64,000 nucleotides of DNA from Cycas panzhihuaensis (lineage: Eukaryota; Cycadophyta), in NCBI GenBank assembly GCA_023213395.1, contig CM041465.1, positions 46,569,741 through 46,633,740 of the forward strand. Reading direction: 5' to 3'. Position 1 is the stretch's first letter, and every line of letters starts with the position of its first letter. Below, one piece after another: positions 45,961 to 58,130 of the stretch. The position numbers and the translations under genes were made by a program. Under the pieces are notes generated by a model that was given only the letters and a program-made list of their open reading frames with translations, was not told the origin of the DNA and ran no database searches.

Positions 45961-48040
45961 TCCTGCTACCTCATTTTTCCATGGTGGTTAATAATACTTC
46001 TTGCATACTAAATACATCAATAACATAGTTCTATTTACTTAATTTATGCTTTAAAATAATTGTAAAGCTTTATAGATAGGATACCCACTTAGCATGCCTA
46101 GAATTTAATTTCCTTTAGGTATTTACATACCTTAAGGCTTGGTGATCAATGAATAGGACAAATTCCTTAGGTATGAGGTAATGCCTCCAATGTCTCAAAA
46201 CATAGACAATTACATAAAATTCCAAGTCATAGGTTAAATACTTTCTTCTTAACTCATTAAGCTTCTCATTGTAAAATGCTATAGGACTGAGCATTGCTCC
46301 AATTACAATATGTGAAGCATCATACTTAACCTTAAATACTTTTTAAAAGTCTGATAGTACAAGCACAGGTGCCTTAGATACCTTTTACTTTAAGAGTTAG
46401 AAGTTATTCTTTGCTTCCTTAGTCCATGTCAGGTCCTTAACCTTCATGTAGTTTGTTAAGGGTTCAATAATTCCACTAAAGTTTCTAATGAACTTTCTAT
46501 AAAACAAATCCAAACTATGAAAACTTCTTATCTCTATTATAGTCCTAGGTGTTAGCTACTCAATCATTGCCCTAATCTTCTTCTCATCAATTTTTAATCC
46601 CTCTTATGAAATCACAAAGCCTAAAATTACTAGGCTCTCTTACATAAACTTGTACTTCTTCATATTTTTATATAACTTCTTTTTTCTTAAATACTTTAAG
46701 TACCATCCTTAAGTGTATTAAGTACTCCTACTCAATCTTGCTAAAAATAAGAATGTCATAAAAATACACAACTACAAACTTACTAATGAATGGCTATAAC
46801 ACAGTGTTCATCAATTTCATGAATGTGCTTAGGTCATTTGACATCCTGAATGGCATGACTAGCTATATATACAATTTGTCCCTTATCTTGAAGGCCATCT
46901 TCCACTCATCCCCTTTGTGAATTTAGATCTAATGATACCATTTCTTGAGGTCAATCTTTCTAAGGTCGGAAGCACATGCTAATACATCTAGCATATCATC
47001 TATGCTAGGTATGGAAAACTAGTATTTAATTATTATCTTATTGATTGCTTTGGAATCAACACACATTCACCATGAGCCATCTTTCTTTAGAGTTACTAAT
47101 GATAGAATTACACAGGGACTCAAACTTTCTCTTACCATCCTCTTCTATACTAATTCATTAACTTATTAATTTAACTCTTTATTCTCCACTGGGATTAACC
47201 GATAAGCTACTTAGTTTGGTAAACTTGACCTTGGGACTAGGTTGATTTAGTTTTAAATATCTCTCATGGGTGGTAAGCCATCAAGTAACTCATCTAGTAT
47301 AATATTATTTTACTCCTCCAATAACCCTACTGCCTTAATTGGTATCTCTATGCTATCCTCCTTTATCTGTCTTACTATCAAGGCATAATAAGTACCATCC
47401 TTTCATATATATTTCATAAACTCTTTGGCAATCAATATGTTTTCTACATGCCCTTCTTATTTAAGTGTTAATAACTTTAGCTTTAAACCATTCTTCTAGA
47501 ATGTCTAAGTATTATTCTTTCCATCATAAAAGGTATTCTTATCGTATTGCCATGATCTCCCCAATAACAGATGACATATATTTATTGAGATCTAATCACA
47601 CTATATCTCATCCTAATAAGATTTTTCAATGCTAAATTTAACCAAGTATCTTATATTAATAGTCATCTCATTTCCTTGTTTGGACTAAAAAATATAGTAT
47701 AAATGTGGATGTTCTTCACAACTTAATCCTAACTTTTCTACTATTCCATTGGAGACCATATTCTTATAACTACCACCATTAATTATAACTTTACATACCT
47801 GTCCTCTTATGGTATATCTTATCCTAAAAATGTTAGTTTGCAACCATGAATCACCATCTATCTTTATCTTTTCTTTATTTTATATGGGTTTTTATCTTAA
47901 TGCTATCATGGTTCTTTAAAGCATTAAGCTCTCACCTTCATCTAATATGACTCCTTTATTGTCATCTTTATTTTGGTCTAAGTTTATCTTTAGATGATCT
48001 TCTTACTTCTGATATTATTCCTTATAGTGACGAGGGTATT
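45961..48040 (-). pseudogene. D protease, reverse transcriptase and RNase H, decayed
   Basis: Minus strand, in order: protease with NGGSYKNMVSNGIVEKLGL (about 47,790-47,730) and LLLGRSWQYD (about 47,560). RT follows with MVRESLSPCVI, KKDGSWxMCVD (about 47,080), LVMPFRMSND and VVVYFYDILIFSK (about 46,780-46,740, where the expected YxDD reads YFYD). RNase H then has YDASHIVIGAML and FVLFIDHQALRYV (about 46,170-46,130). Ty3 order. Many stops. Confidence 0.87.
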
Positions 48041-49261
48041 CAAATGACCTATGTTCTTCTTCCCTACATTTAAAACAGACAAAAGGTCTCCTCCATCCTC
48101 TTCCACCACCAAAGCCTTTACCTCATTGGGCTCCTAGAAATTCTCTTCCTTTGAGTTGGTTATGAGTTCCTCTCTCTCCTTATATTCTACCTTGCCTCTC
48201 AGCTTCTTATCTTTATATCCTATTGAATGATTCTCTTCTTACATAGGGCATTCCTCCTTTACCTCTATACAAAGGTGATGAACCTCTTCTCATCATATAG
48301 GGCCTTTAAGTAGTATATATGTTTTACTTCTCTTCTACCTTTAATATTAATTAACATGTATCTTCTATAATTTTAACTCTATGCATGTTAAGTTCATCTC
48401 GAATTGAAAACATTAAACCATTTACATACCTTTCAATGACTTGTTCATCTATCTCCTTATGCTCCACACAAATGAAAAGCTAATAGAACTCATTTGTATA
48501 GTATTGTATTGTCATTTCTTTCTACTTTAATTTATGAAACTTTATAAAGAGGGTTTGAGAATAATCAACTTGTAAAAACTTCTCTTTAAACTTTGTGACT
48601 ATTTTGGTCCATGTTTTGATCTTTTCTTTGTCTTTCTTTACCCTCTCTTTTTGTAGGTAATCATACTAGATAGTTGCATGCCCTTTTAACTTCGTTCATG
48701 TAAACTTTACCTTCTTTTCTTTGGTCATGCTTTTCTATTTCAAAAACTTTTCTATAGCATTTAGCCAATCTAGTAGCTCCTCTAGTTTTGAACTCCCTTG
48801 GTAGTCTAGAATGCTAATCTTTATTCCATCACTCTTATCTTTAAGTGCTTTTAAGAATCTTACTTCTACTATCTATGATTCTTATGGCTCACCATCTTTT
48901 GGTCATGCACCATCATCACTTAATACTTCTTCTTCGCTAGTATTTTCTTCATACTTTATCTTAATACTATAATAGTAAGTTATTCCATTCTCTTCTGCAA
49001 CTCCTATAGGTTTTTATTGATTTTAGCATAATTTTCTCTTCCTCTTCTTCTTGCTATTTTTAATTGATCTTCTCTTTAAACAACTACTTTAGGTCTTAAA
49101 TATTCTCTTGTAAGATTTCTACAAGGCTCCTAATACCCAATAAACACTTCTTTTTCCTTTTAATAGGAATATTTTACCACCTATATAGTTTCTTTAATAA
49201 ATATCTATTGTAACATATCAAACTTTTGTGGTTTTTCTCTTTAACCCTAGAGTTGAACCAT
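48041..49261 (-). pseudogene. D gag with zinc knuckle, decayed
   Basis: The first Met codon lies at 49,261, overlapping the primer site. Gag motifs WLNAIEKFLK (about 48,780), WTKIVTKFKEKFL and YYTNEFYQLF followed by HKEIDEQVIERYVNGL (about 48,470-48,420). A CCHC-like knuckle VCFKCREEEHRSFE lies at about 48,080-48,045. Standard capsid/nucleocapsid layout of Ty3 elements. Several stops. Confidence 0.82.
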
Positions 49262-49273
49262 GTTTTTATGCCA
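49258..49273 (-). other. Decayed primer-binding site of D
   Basis: Minus-strand TGGCATAAAAACATGG, two bases inside the 5' LTR. It resembles TGGTATCAGAGC plus four bases, with transitions. Confidence 0.6.
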
Positions 49274-49275
49274 GA

Positions 49276-49865
49276 TGATAAGGATGGCTTATAAGAAAAA
49301 CATTCAATTTCACATGCACTAAATTAAAATAAGAAAGATCCAAATAATAAGAAGAGTCATTTTTAATTCTAATTTTATTCTATTCCATTCAATTTTCCAA
49401 AAGATAGTCTAAAATTATATTTATATAAGTGAAAGTGGAAAGTTTAAAAACTTTTAACCCTAACCCTAAAACCTCATTAATTACCAAAAATAGTATATAA
49501 TTCTATATTTCTAAGTTAAGTCTTACTAAGGAAAACTAGACCACTAAGGATTATTCTATAAAAGTGAAAACTAATCTAAAATTAACTACTATTTTTAGAC
49601 ATAAATAAATTTCAGTTTTAGGCATCTACGAAGCACTCTTTTGAATGAAAAACTTTAGGCCTATGATGGGTCCTTATCTTATCCCTATACTATCTTTATC
49701 TATTCTAATCAAATAAACCTTTGATTTGGTGCTAGAAGGATTAAATTCTAACCACCGAGTCAAAACTTATGCTTCAATTAGTAGACTACAAAATTTAGAA
49801 AAAAAAAGACTAAAAAAGTGAAAAATAGATGGAGTTATGATGAAGGTCTAGATGCTCTTATATTA
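49276..49865 (-). repeat. 5' LTR of D
   Basis: 590 bp, partner of 34,047-34,639, followed by GTTGA. Confidence 0.92.
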
Positions 49866-49870
49866 GTTGA

Positions 49871-52800
49871 AAGTGTAGGAATATAAGATCACCAATGGTG
49901 AAAGAGTGATATGAATGGTAGCAATCTTCTAATTATTTCATTTGATTTTGGCCTATAGCTAAATTATACTTAAAGGTGTTTAAAATTTGGTCTATATATT
50001 GCAGCTTTTGTTCTATAACAATGGTGAAAAAGTTGGTGACTAACATATGGGGAGATAATAGAGGGTCATCATAAAGGACCATGAATAGGGACATTCCTAT
50101 AGTTAAGTGATGAGAGGAATTGTATCAGTATTCTATAAGGGCTACCCATAATGACCATATAACTTGGTGGTCAAATGTAAAACAATGCAAGTAAGTATTT
50201 AATGTTTTATTAAGAACATTCAATTGGTCATCCATTTGGGGTGATAGCTTGGACTTATATTGAATAACATGCCTAAGTCTTTAAAAGTTCTTTCCAAAAG
50301 GAATTGATAAACTTAGGATCTTGATCAAACACGATGATTGATGGAAATTCATATAAATGAAAGATTATTTGGAGGCATATGTATGTGATATATGATACTT
50401 TATATGAAGTGTGGACTAGTAAAAAGTTCATATATTTTATTAAGTAATTAATGAACACTAAAATAGAGTCATACCCAATAGATAATGGTAGACTTATAAT
50501 AAAATTCATGGCAATATCTTTCTATTTTACTTACACAATGTAAAGTGGTTATAAGAGACCTAGTTGAGCATTAATATTAGCTTTAGTGCATTGATACATA
50601 TCATATTCTAAAATAAATGTGGCAGTGAATGATTTTATGTATGGCCAAAGGAGGTCAAAATAAATCTATCAATAAGTTTTATCTAATCCTAAATAGCCTC
50701 CTAATATAATAGAGTAGTACTCTAATAAGATTTGAGGGATAAAGTTTAAGGCTGGGTGGATAAATATACAATTTCTATATAAAAGGAGTTTTTTTTTTTA
50801 TTGACCAATTCTTTTGAGTATGAACTCTATTGGCCCATTTAGCATAATCTAACTTAGACTAGTTATCAAGATCTAGGTCCTATACCCATATTGGATGGGG
50901 TGTAGAGATGGCATGGATAAAAGATTAATGTGAAGGAATGAAGGGTCAATTGGAAGGCAGGAAAGGGCATCTACCATTATATTATCTTAACCTTTCTTAT
51001 ATGTGATCATAAACTTAAAAACTTAGAGATACTTAACCCACTTAGCCTATTATTTTGATAGAATTGGTTAGCTTAATAGTTAATAGAGGCTATGATGATT
51101 AGTTAGGATAGTGAACTTTCATCCAATGAGATATTAATGCCACTTTTTTGTGACATGGGGAACAAACTTTATTTCTTTTAGTATGTTGACAATGTATATT
51201 CATGATCTTTAAGCTTTTGACTTTCAAAAGCAATTAGATGTATGTTTTGCATAAGTATTACGCCTAAGCTAAAGCCTCATGTGTCACACTCTAGTTGGAA
51301 TAGCTAAGAGAAAACTAGTATGGCTAAGATTGGAGTGGAGAACATGACTTATTTAAGATGATTAATGGAATCATTAGTAGAGGTTAACCATTAGAAAAAT
51401 CTTTCCAACGTAAATTAGTTAATAGAGCTACTAAAGCTACATAATTTTAGATGAACTACCTATAGAATCTAATAAGTCCTAAGATAACATGCAATTGGGT
51501 GAAGCTTTTTGGGGTTGGCTAGTTTTGTAATGATTAATATTTTATTTGGATCAACCCAAACATCTTCCATAAAGATAATATGGCAAAGGTATTATAGTTC
51601 AGACTTATTAAACTCATATTTAGAGAGCTTGACATATAGTTAGTGTTTGGCAAAAATTTATAAGATTACTTCTAAATGGCAAGTGTGAATGGCCATGCCT
51701 ATGATATAGATTAGAATATCATCAAAGAAAATAATAATAAATTTCCTAAGGTATGGGGAAATGCCTTTATCATTAGAGATTGAAGAGTGGTTAGAGCATT
51801 ACATAAGTAGAAATACATGACATGAAACTTAAAGTGACCATGGTGTATTCAAAAAGTAGTTTTATGTCAGTCTTTAAGTATAATGGGGATTTGATAGTAT
51901 CCTAATTAGAGATTCAATTTGGTAAAAACTATGGCACCACAAAGTTCACCTAATGTAATAATTTTTAGAGTGGGGAACTTATTTTTTATTGTTATTTTAT
52001 TGAACTCATAATAATCTATGTAAAGCCTAATCAATCCATTCATTTCTTGAACTTTTTTTTTTAATTAATATCTAGAGGAGAACCTTTAGCCACCCTTGGT
52101 ACAAAGTTCTGAAGTAAGGGGGACCCCCAGGATCTAGGTTTTTATACTGCCTTTGTATTGGCCATGCTTGGAGTTCATACCACCATCGTATAGTTGGTGC
52201 ATAATAAAGGTATTGTATGGGCTTTTATTAGGTCAGATTATCCCTATTTTTATTAGTTTATTAGTAAATTTTCCTATTTTATTTTTCTAAAAATATGAAT
52301 TTCTATAGGGCTAGATAATGATAGGATTATGGAGATTTTTTAGTTCAATGGTATGGTAACACCCATGATCTAATGGGAGGTCAATTGGCAAGGGGGGAAA
52401 ATAGCTTAATATTTATTAAGAATGTGTTATATATCTTGATGAATATCCATGTAGGATTAGATATTATTGGTGTATATAATATACCCCACTTGGCTACTCA
52501 TTTATTTATGTATATAATTTGGTGAAATTAGTTTATTAAGGGGAGGTTGTATCCCATAGAGTTTATGGGTTTATCCCATATGGTCCTTAAATAGAATGAA
52601 AGGATTGGTGGAGGAGTTATTCATGATATATATTCCTAAGGTTTGGAGTAAGTGAACTATAAGAATAACATCTGATCCACTGATATATAGGGTATAAAAA
52701 TTAGAGACCAACCTATAGGTACCAATTTTAATAGTGAGGTTTTTTATTATGCAAGCACAATAAAGAGTATAATGGTCTAATAAGGAACATGTAAATCTAG

Positions 52801-53240
52801 TTTTGGGGATAATATAAAGTTAAAGATTTAATTGGCTAGAAAAAAAATATCAATAAATTTTAGTGACATACCATTGTTAATTAAAAGGGTAATGGGTATT
52901 TTCTTAAGTATTCCTCTAACATGTAATGGATTGGGATATGAAGAGGAGTTTGCAGTAGATAAGGAGGCTTTTAGTTTTAGAGTTGAGAAGGGTTCTAAAG
53001 AAGGTTCTTCATCAAGTTCTAGTTTAGAATCAAAATCATCTTCTAAGGATAGGCTAGAATCAATAATGAACACTATTTTCTTAGCCTTGTAAACTCTATC
53101 ATATTTGGAGGCCCATTTTTCAGAGTATCAGAAACAAGGTTGGTTGCCATGCATTTGTGTACCTCTGTTGGTGGAACTTGGATTGGCTTAGTTAAGGATT
53201 CTTTCAAAGGGCACTCTATTATAGTACCTTGTAAGTCATT
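49871..53240 (-). pseudogene. E protease, reverse transcriptase, RNase H and integrase core, decayed
   Basis: Minus strand: protease HVRGILKKIPITLLINNGMS (about 52,930-52,860; LINNG in place of LIDxG). RT follows with WYELQAWPIQRQ, LDPGGPPYFRT and FIIIFFDDILIY (about 51,750-51,715), an intact FFDDIL catalytic motif. RNase H has QLECDT*GFSLGVILMQ (about 51,298-51,250). The integrase core has MNFIISLPLSIGYDSILVFI and IIVFDQDPKFINSFWKE (50,509-50,280). The integrase then runs to GTTGA at 49,870, where D cuts it, and resumes at 34,041. Many stops. Confidence 0.87.
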
Positions 53241-53261
53241 AGCCTTGTAGGAAAAATATTT

Positions 53262-53652
53262 TGCAGCATAACAGGATAAAATATATACAAAGAATCACAT
53301 AGATCAATATTGCAATACATCAATGTAGCATAAACTAAAAATCCATTGTAGTCATTCCATTATAGTGAAGAGAGTTACAAATTTCCCAAATAATGGTGGT
53401 GTCTAAAGACACCAGGATTGCACACCCCTCAATATTTATAATTTGGGGGAGGAGGGAAACTCCTCAACCCTTAAATTTAAAATAATAATAAAATAATGTT
53501 AACTTAACTCAAATGAAACTAACTTAAATCAAAGTTAAACTTACCTCAACTTACCTTGACATGTTGAGCATCACATGTCTAAATTGAGGTTGATGAGGTG
53601 TACAATCCTAGTTAGAAAGGTGGGAGTGGAGTGATGACGATTAACTCCAACA
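53262..53652 (-). repeat. 3' LTR of F
   Basis: Minus-strand start TGTTGGAGTTAATCG next to a polypurine tract; end near ATGCTGCA. The left end is inferred from where E's reading resumes (KYFSYKAND). The partner LTR was not found. Confidence 0.65.
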
Positions 53653-53744
53653 TTCTCCCCCTTAATGTCATCACAAACACTTGTATCTTTTCCTTGAACT
53701 TATGGAACGTGTACTTGAAAAAAACTTTAAAATTTTGATCTTCA

Positions 53745-54339
53745 TTAACATACTTCAACCTTCTTGTAAAATATATCTCGATTCAAGTATGTTTGTATAG
53801 ATGCAACTTTGTCTTTGTCAACTGGAACATTAAGAAAAATTTGAATTTGAACTTTATCTTTTGTAATCTTTATACTTTGAATAACTGTCATATCATCAGG
53901 TTCATTCTTTATCATATCATATGATTTATTCTTATTCTCCCCCTCAAATGGAGGATCAAATCCTTATGTAGCAAGTTGGTCCTGCATTTGATCTGAATCT
54001 TCATTGGTTTTGTCATCATGATCTACATTACGTCACACCGCTCACATGCTCAACAAAAATATCATCAAATACAAGGAGGGTATCTCCCCCATAAGTAGAA
54101 ATTAATACATTCCAAACTAATTTAGAAGTTGTTAATTCATAAACCTTTGAAAAAACATCATCATTCATATTGCAAAATAATAATCCTAATGCTTCATTAT
54201 CCTTTCTAATATTTTCTTTAATACTAACATCATAGTCATGTTGTAAATACTTCCATAGATCATGTGCAATAAAATAATTATTCATAATCTTATGCCATTC
54301 TAAAAAATTTTGCCCATCAAATATGGGTAATTGTGCCAT
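53745..54339 (-). pseudogene. F gag-like protein
   Basis: Starts MAQLPIFDGQNFLEWHKI at 54,339, a typical Copia gag (DUF4219/UBN2-like) N-terminus, then AHDLWKYLQHDYDV and TSKLVWNVLISTYGG. A frameshift near 54,030 leads to an acidic tail (VDHDDKTNEDSDQMQDQLA, FEGENKNKSYDMIKNEPDD) ending at a stop at 53,745, about 80 bases before the polypurine tract. No zinc knuckle or enzyme. Probably a particle protein. Confidence 0.78.
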
Positions 54340-54379
54340 GTTATAAAAAACTTTAGTATAAAAGAATACTTTTACCAAA

Positions 54380-55925
54380 TCAAAAGAGTTAATAAATGAA
54401 TAATGTCTGATATGATGTCAAATATCATTTTTCAAAATAATAATGCACCAATGAACATATATAAAGAGATGTAATGCCCTTTAAAAATTCAATCAACTAA
54501 GCACAATAAAGAAATGATTCTTTTAATAATGATGAAAAAGGCTTTTCAATAAGTATGCCTCTTGAATAAACTTTGATGATGGAACATAAAGATTTCTTAA
54601 CCTTTCAATTTTCTTTAAATGAATAAATATAAACTCTAAATGCAATAAATCCTTAGCCTTGATGATAATATATAATGCTGACAAAATTGAAATATATGTA
54701 TATTTTACTTTGAAAGATAAGGAGTATGAAGAAACTTTTTAAAAGAAGGGTTAGAGGACAATCTCAAGTTTGATAGCTTCAAAAGTATACTAAATGATAT
54801 TAGAATGATTTAAAACTTTACAAGTATGAAGATAAATAAAATATGAATACAACAAAATGACTGTTTTGAAAACGGGTTCCTACAAGTCAAATTTTGATAA
54901 ATCAAAGAAAACAGGCCTTGTTTTGAGGCCTAACAGGAGCTGGGGCTCAAAACTGTATAAAAATGGTAATAAAATGCTTAGAAAATATTGTAAAATAATC
55001 AAATATTGTTTATAGGACTACTCAATATATTCTCAATTGAAAAAAATTGAAAATTTATATATAAAAAGGTGTAAATATGTTAAGTTTAAAGTAATAAAGT
55101 ACCTCTACTTTGAGCGATTTGAAAATCAGTAAAAATACATTAAAATGTATAAAAAACTATATCATATCAAAGATAATTGAGTCATCTTCCCAAAAAAATT
55201 GACGGAATTGAATTTGGATGTCAAACAGGAAAGTTATAGCGAAAATAGTAACAGGTACCTTTATGGTAAAATGTTAAGAAAAGTGTTAAAAACCACTAAA
55301 ATGCCACATTCAGCGATTAAAATAGTAGTCAAAATAAATTCTAAAAAAAAAAATAAAAGGTGGGTAATGAATCTTGTTGAATGTAGATCACTTTAGAACA
55401 AATCCAGATAGAAAATAGCTTCCCAGTAATAAAATACAATCAGTTCAATAAGTAATTTTGTAAAAAGTTGAAAAAGGGCTAAAAATTTGACTAATTGACT
55501 TTAAATCAACTGAAATGGGGTCAAATCAGCACCAAATTGGTCATATGACCAATCAAAATTGATCTACAGAACATTTTTTATCCAATGGAATTATTTTTGT
55601 CAAAAAACAGCAAGGAGTTATGGCAAAAAAGCGCCAATAACCCTATGATTTTTTTTTTTTTTAAATGAAAAATTTTATAAAAAATGAAATAGCCCCTTTT
55701 GAGGCGAGATAAGGGTCATGTGGTAAAGTTTGTATAACCAAGGGCTAGAGCGAAACAAGCTAGGGTTTAAAACCATGGGTTTCAAATTATATTAATGTAA
55801 TTAAATTTTATTTTTTCAATTTTATAAAAAAATTAAACGTTTAAAAAAAAAAACAGGCACTTAATCAATATATATTATGAAGCGAAAGTCGACCACTTAA
55901 TATATATCTATATATATATAATAAA
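54380..55925 (-). other. Leader of F
   Basis: About 1.5 kb, AT-rich, no coding sequence. It contains homopurine/homopyrimidine runs (for example T14 at 55,650) and phrases such as GCCATAACTCCTTG that recall the AGCCATAACTTTAGC of the A-C leaders. Confidence 0.55.
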
Positions 55926-56935
55926 AGGCCACGCTAATAATAAACCATCGCTCTAAAGTTGAGTTGATGCCGCCCTGCACGCTGTCTACTGCCACGCAGC
56001 TACCGGACCAGTCACGCAGAGGAGAAGGAGTCGTTTAAGGAGCCGTCAATAATGATCATTGGCACCAGAAATCACCACAGGGAAAATCCCAGTTTGCCTA
56101 TTTCGTGTCTACCAAACAAAACGCCCAATTACTGAAAAAGATATTTTATCAAACAGGGATGTAGAAGGAATTACCAGTTTATCTTTTGAGACTGCATCAA
56201 CATGTTCTGCAAATGGTAATGCCTTGGGATTTTCAGGAGTATGAGGAGAAGCGTACTTGCTTTTAACTGTTGTTGAAGATTAACAAGCCGAAAGTTGATC
56301 GCTTGTATTCCATAGACCAATTTGATCCAAGAGAACGTTAAATATTTCATTTCATTTCGTATTGCAATAGGTCGTTCAGCTGGAAAGACTCCACGGATTG
56401 TGTTCAGCAAGGTGTGGGAAATAGGAACACGCCGACTAATATCAGCGAAACCTTCTATGAATAACTACAAGCATAAATAAGCAAAAGACCGGGAGAGAAC
56501 CGCTGCAGAGCATCGGTGAAAGCAGAGCTCGGCGGATATTCTGAATGCCAAAGAAGTAAAGAAGATAGCAGAAACAATCAACTGAAGTTGCAATTCCTCT
56601 GCACTTAGCAGACCTTAGTAGAATATTGCAGAGGAGGTTATAGAGAGGAGAATGATCTTATACAATTATTACTGTAGCCTACACTTAAACATTTAGAGAG
56701 ACACTAACGAACGTGCAATCCTAGCAATAGACAAACATAACACAATTATTAGGGTGCGTTCCCACGGCCCGTTATGTCATGGCACTTCTGAGCTTAGTCG
56801 TTGGAGGTGATTGGATTCACACGTTATTAATCTACATATTGGTATAATTTCAAGTTATTCTGACGTTCTTTAGTATAGTTTTTAAGCTATCTAAGTTAAG
56901 CATACAAGTACATCTTAATAGACTTGTCCTACAAA
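55926..56935. other. GC-balanced island of unknown origin
   Basis: About 1 kb with visibly higher G+C and CpG than the DNA on either side, and few signs of decay. The longest minus frame (about 56,460-56,171) reads FADISRRVPISHTLLNTIRG and on for about 95 codons. A plus frame of 61 codons lies at 56,059-56,244. Neither matches a family I know. It may be a captured host gene fragment (5' exon and untranslated region), a younger insertion, or the lost 5' part of F. Boundaries are approximate. Confidence 0.45.
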
Positions 56936-58130
56936 TATTTTAAGAAAATTCTATTTTATTTCTCATTGGTTGTTCATGATATATGTTTAAGGTTTCCTAA
57001 GGTTATTATTGTACGAACCCAACCTATCATGGTCATTAGTGCCATGTAGAGATATGCTAAAGAAAGAATGTTTTTTTCATTATAAATTCTATCTCAACTA
57101 CTTTGGCCATTCTTATCACATCCTTTAGACTTAAAATTTCTAAAGTTTTTAAGTTCATTTAGATATGATCTTTCGAGACTATGATATAAGTATCAAGCCA
57201 TGCTTGCTTATCCAACCTTTGGGTGATGTAATTTTATAAATTCTATAATTTATCAATATAAGCTTTGAATGATGATAATTATTTCTATCTTATAAGCTAG
57301 TTAAAGAATGATTGGTTCCAAGTTTCTTCATATTAATTAAAAAAAAAGGTGGAAAATGTGCTTATGTCCTAATTATCAAGTATTCTCATTACCACCAATG
57401 GAACCAATGATGCACTCAACCTTCTATATGAATGAATGTAAATGTTAGTTGTTCATTCTTGGTCATTAGGTTAAGAGAGAAGTAGGACTCAAGTTTACTT
57501 ATGCAGCTATGTGCACTATCCCTATTTAAATCTGGGTCAAAAGTAGGAACATTTATTTTATGGTAAAGTTGTTACTATAGTGGAGGATGGTTTCTCATCT
57601 ACTTTGGTGGAGGAGTGTTTTCTATAAACTACTAGTTTGATTATAATGATTGGGTTGTTAGTTGTTCCATCTAGTTTAGAATTGAAATTATATCAGACTT
57701 AGATATAAAAGAAGATATGCCAGCCTTTACTTCTTTCTAAAAATTTAAGAACTAAGTTTCCAACGCAAGAATGCATTATGCTTGAGTTAGAGGAGCCATC
57801 ATTGAAATAAACAAAATATAAGAAGCAAGACATAAATAGTAAGAAAAAGATAAAATAAAATGGGATTAGTAAGATAAAAGGGGATTTATCAAATCAAGAA
57901 ATAGATAAATATATCATCCTGGAGATGGGGGTAGTTTAACTAAATAAAAAAGAGTGAGAGGGTGGGGGGGAGGGGTCTATAGCTTATTAACCCTAAAATA
58001 ACTAAGAAAATCATATAGTGAATTAAAATGAGTGCAAAAAGCTTATTAAGATGGTATATATGAGATGTAAATAAAAATTCTTTGTCTGTGGAGCCCACAT
58101 GCACCAATAATTTGATTTTTGCTAAATGTA
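56936..58130 (-). pseudogene. E gag region, heavily decayed
   Basis: Minus-strand fragments such as SPKGWISKHGLILIS, LKTLEILSL-like and MTKNEQLTF-like pieces between about 57,480 and 57,050 have the spacing of a chromovirus gag. Frames are too broken to define the ends. It lies between E's primer site and the zinc-knuckle-like remnant at 53,240. Confidence 0.4.

Larger units (their letters stand above)
34047..49865 (-). mobile_element. D: chromovirus-type Ty3 element inserted in E's integrase
   Basis: LTRs 34,047-34,639 and 49,276-49,865, about 590 bp, minus-strand TGATGTAGGAGCATC...CTCATCA. Flanks are GTTGA (34,042-34,046) and GTTGA (49,866-49,870). The minus strand has gag, zinc knuckle, protease, RT, RNase H and integrase. 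B interrupts the integrase's C-terminal part. Without B it is about 6.0 kb. A decayed primer site and a polypurine tract sit at the expected places. Confidence 0.93.
53262..55925 (-). mobile_element. F: second gag-only Copia-like element, 5' end missing
   Basis: Minus strand: leader (about 55,900-54,380), gag (54,339-53,745), polypurine tract CATTAAGGGGGAGAA (53,667-53,653) and a 391-bp 3' LTR (53,652-53,262) with TATA-like AATTATAAATATTG. No matching 5' LTR or primer site is seen to the right, where a GC-balanced segment begins. Gag ends close to the polypurine tract, so there is no polymerase, as in A-C, but the sequence is different. Confidence 0.75.

Noticed and set aside
56881-56936. Possible 5' LTR of F ending at CCTACA near 56,932
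   Set aside because: Its minus-strand start (TGTAGGACAAG) does not match F's 3' LTR (TGTTGGAGTTAATCG), and target repeats could not be fixed.
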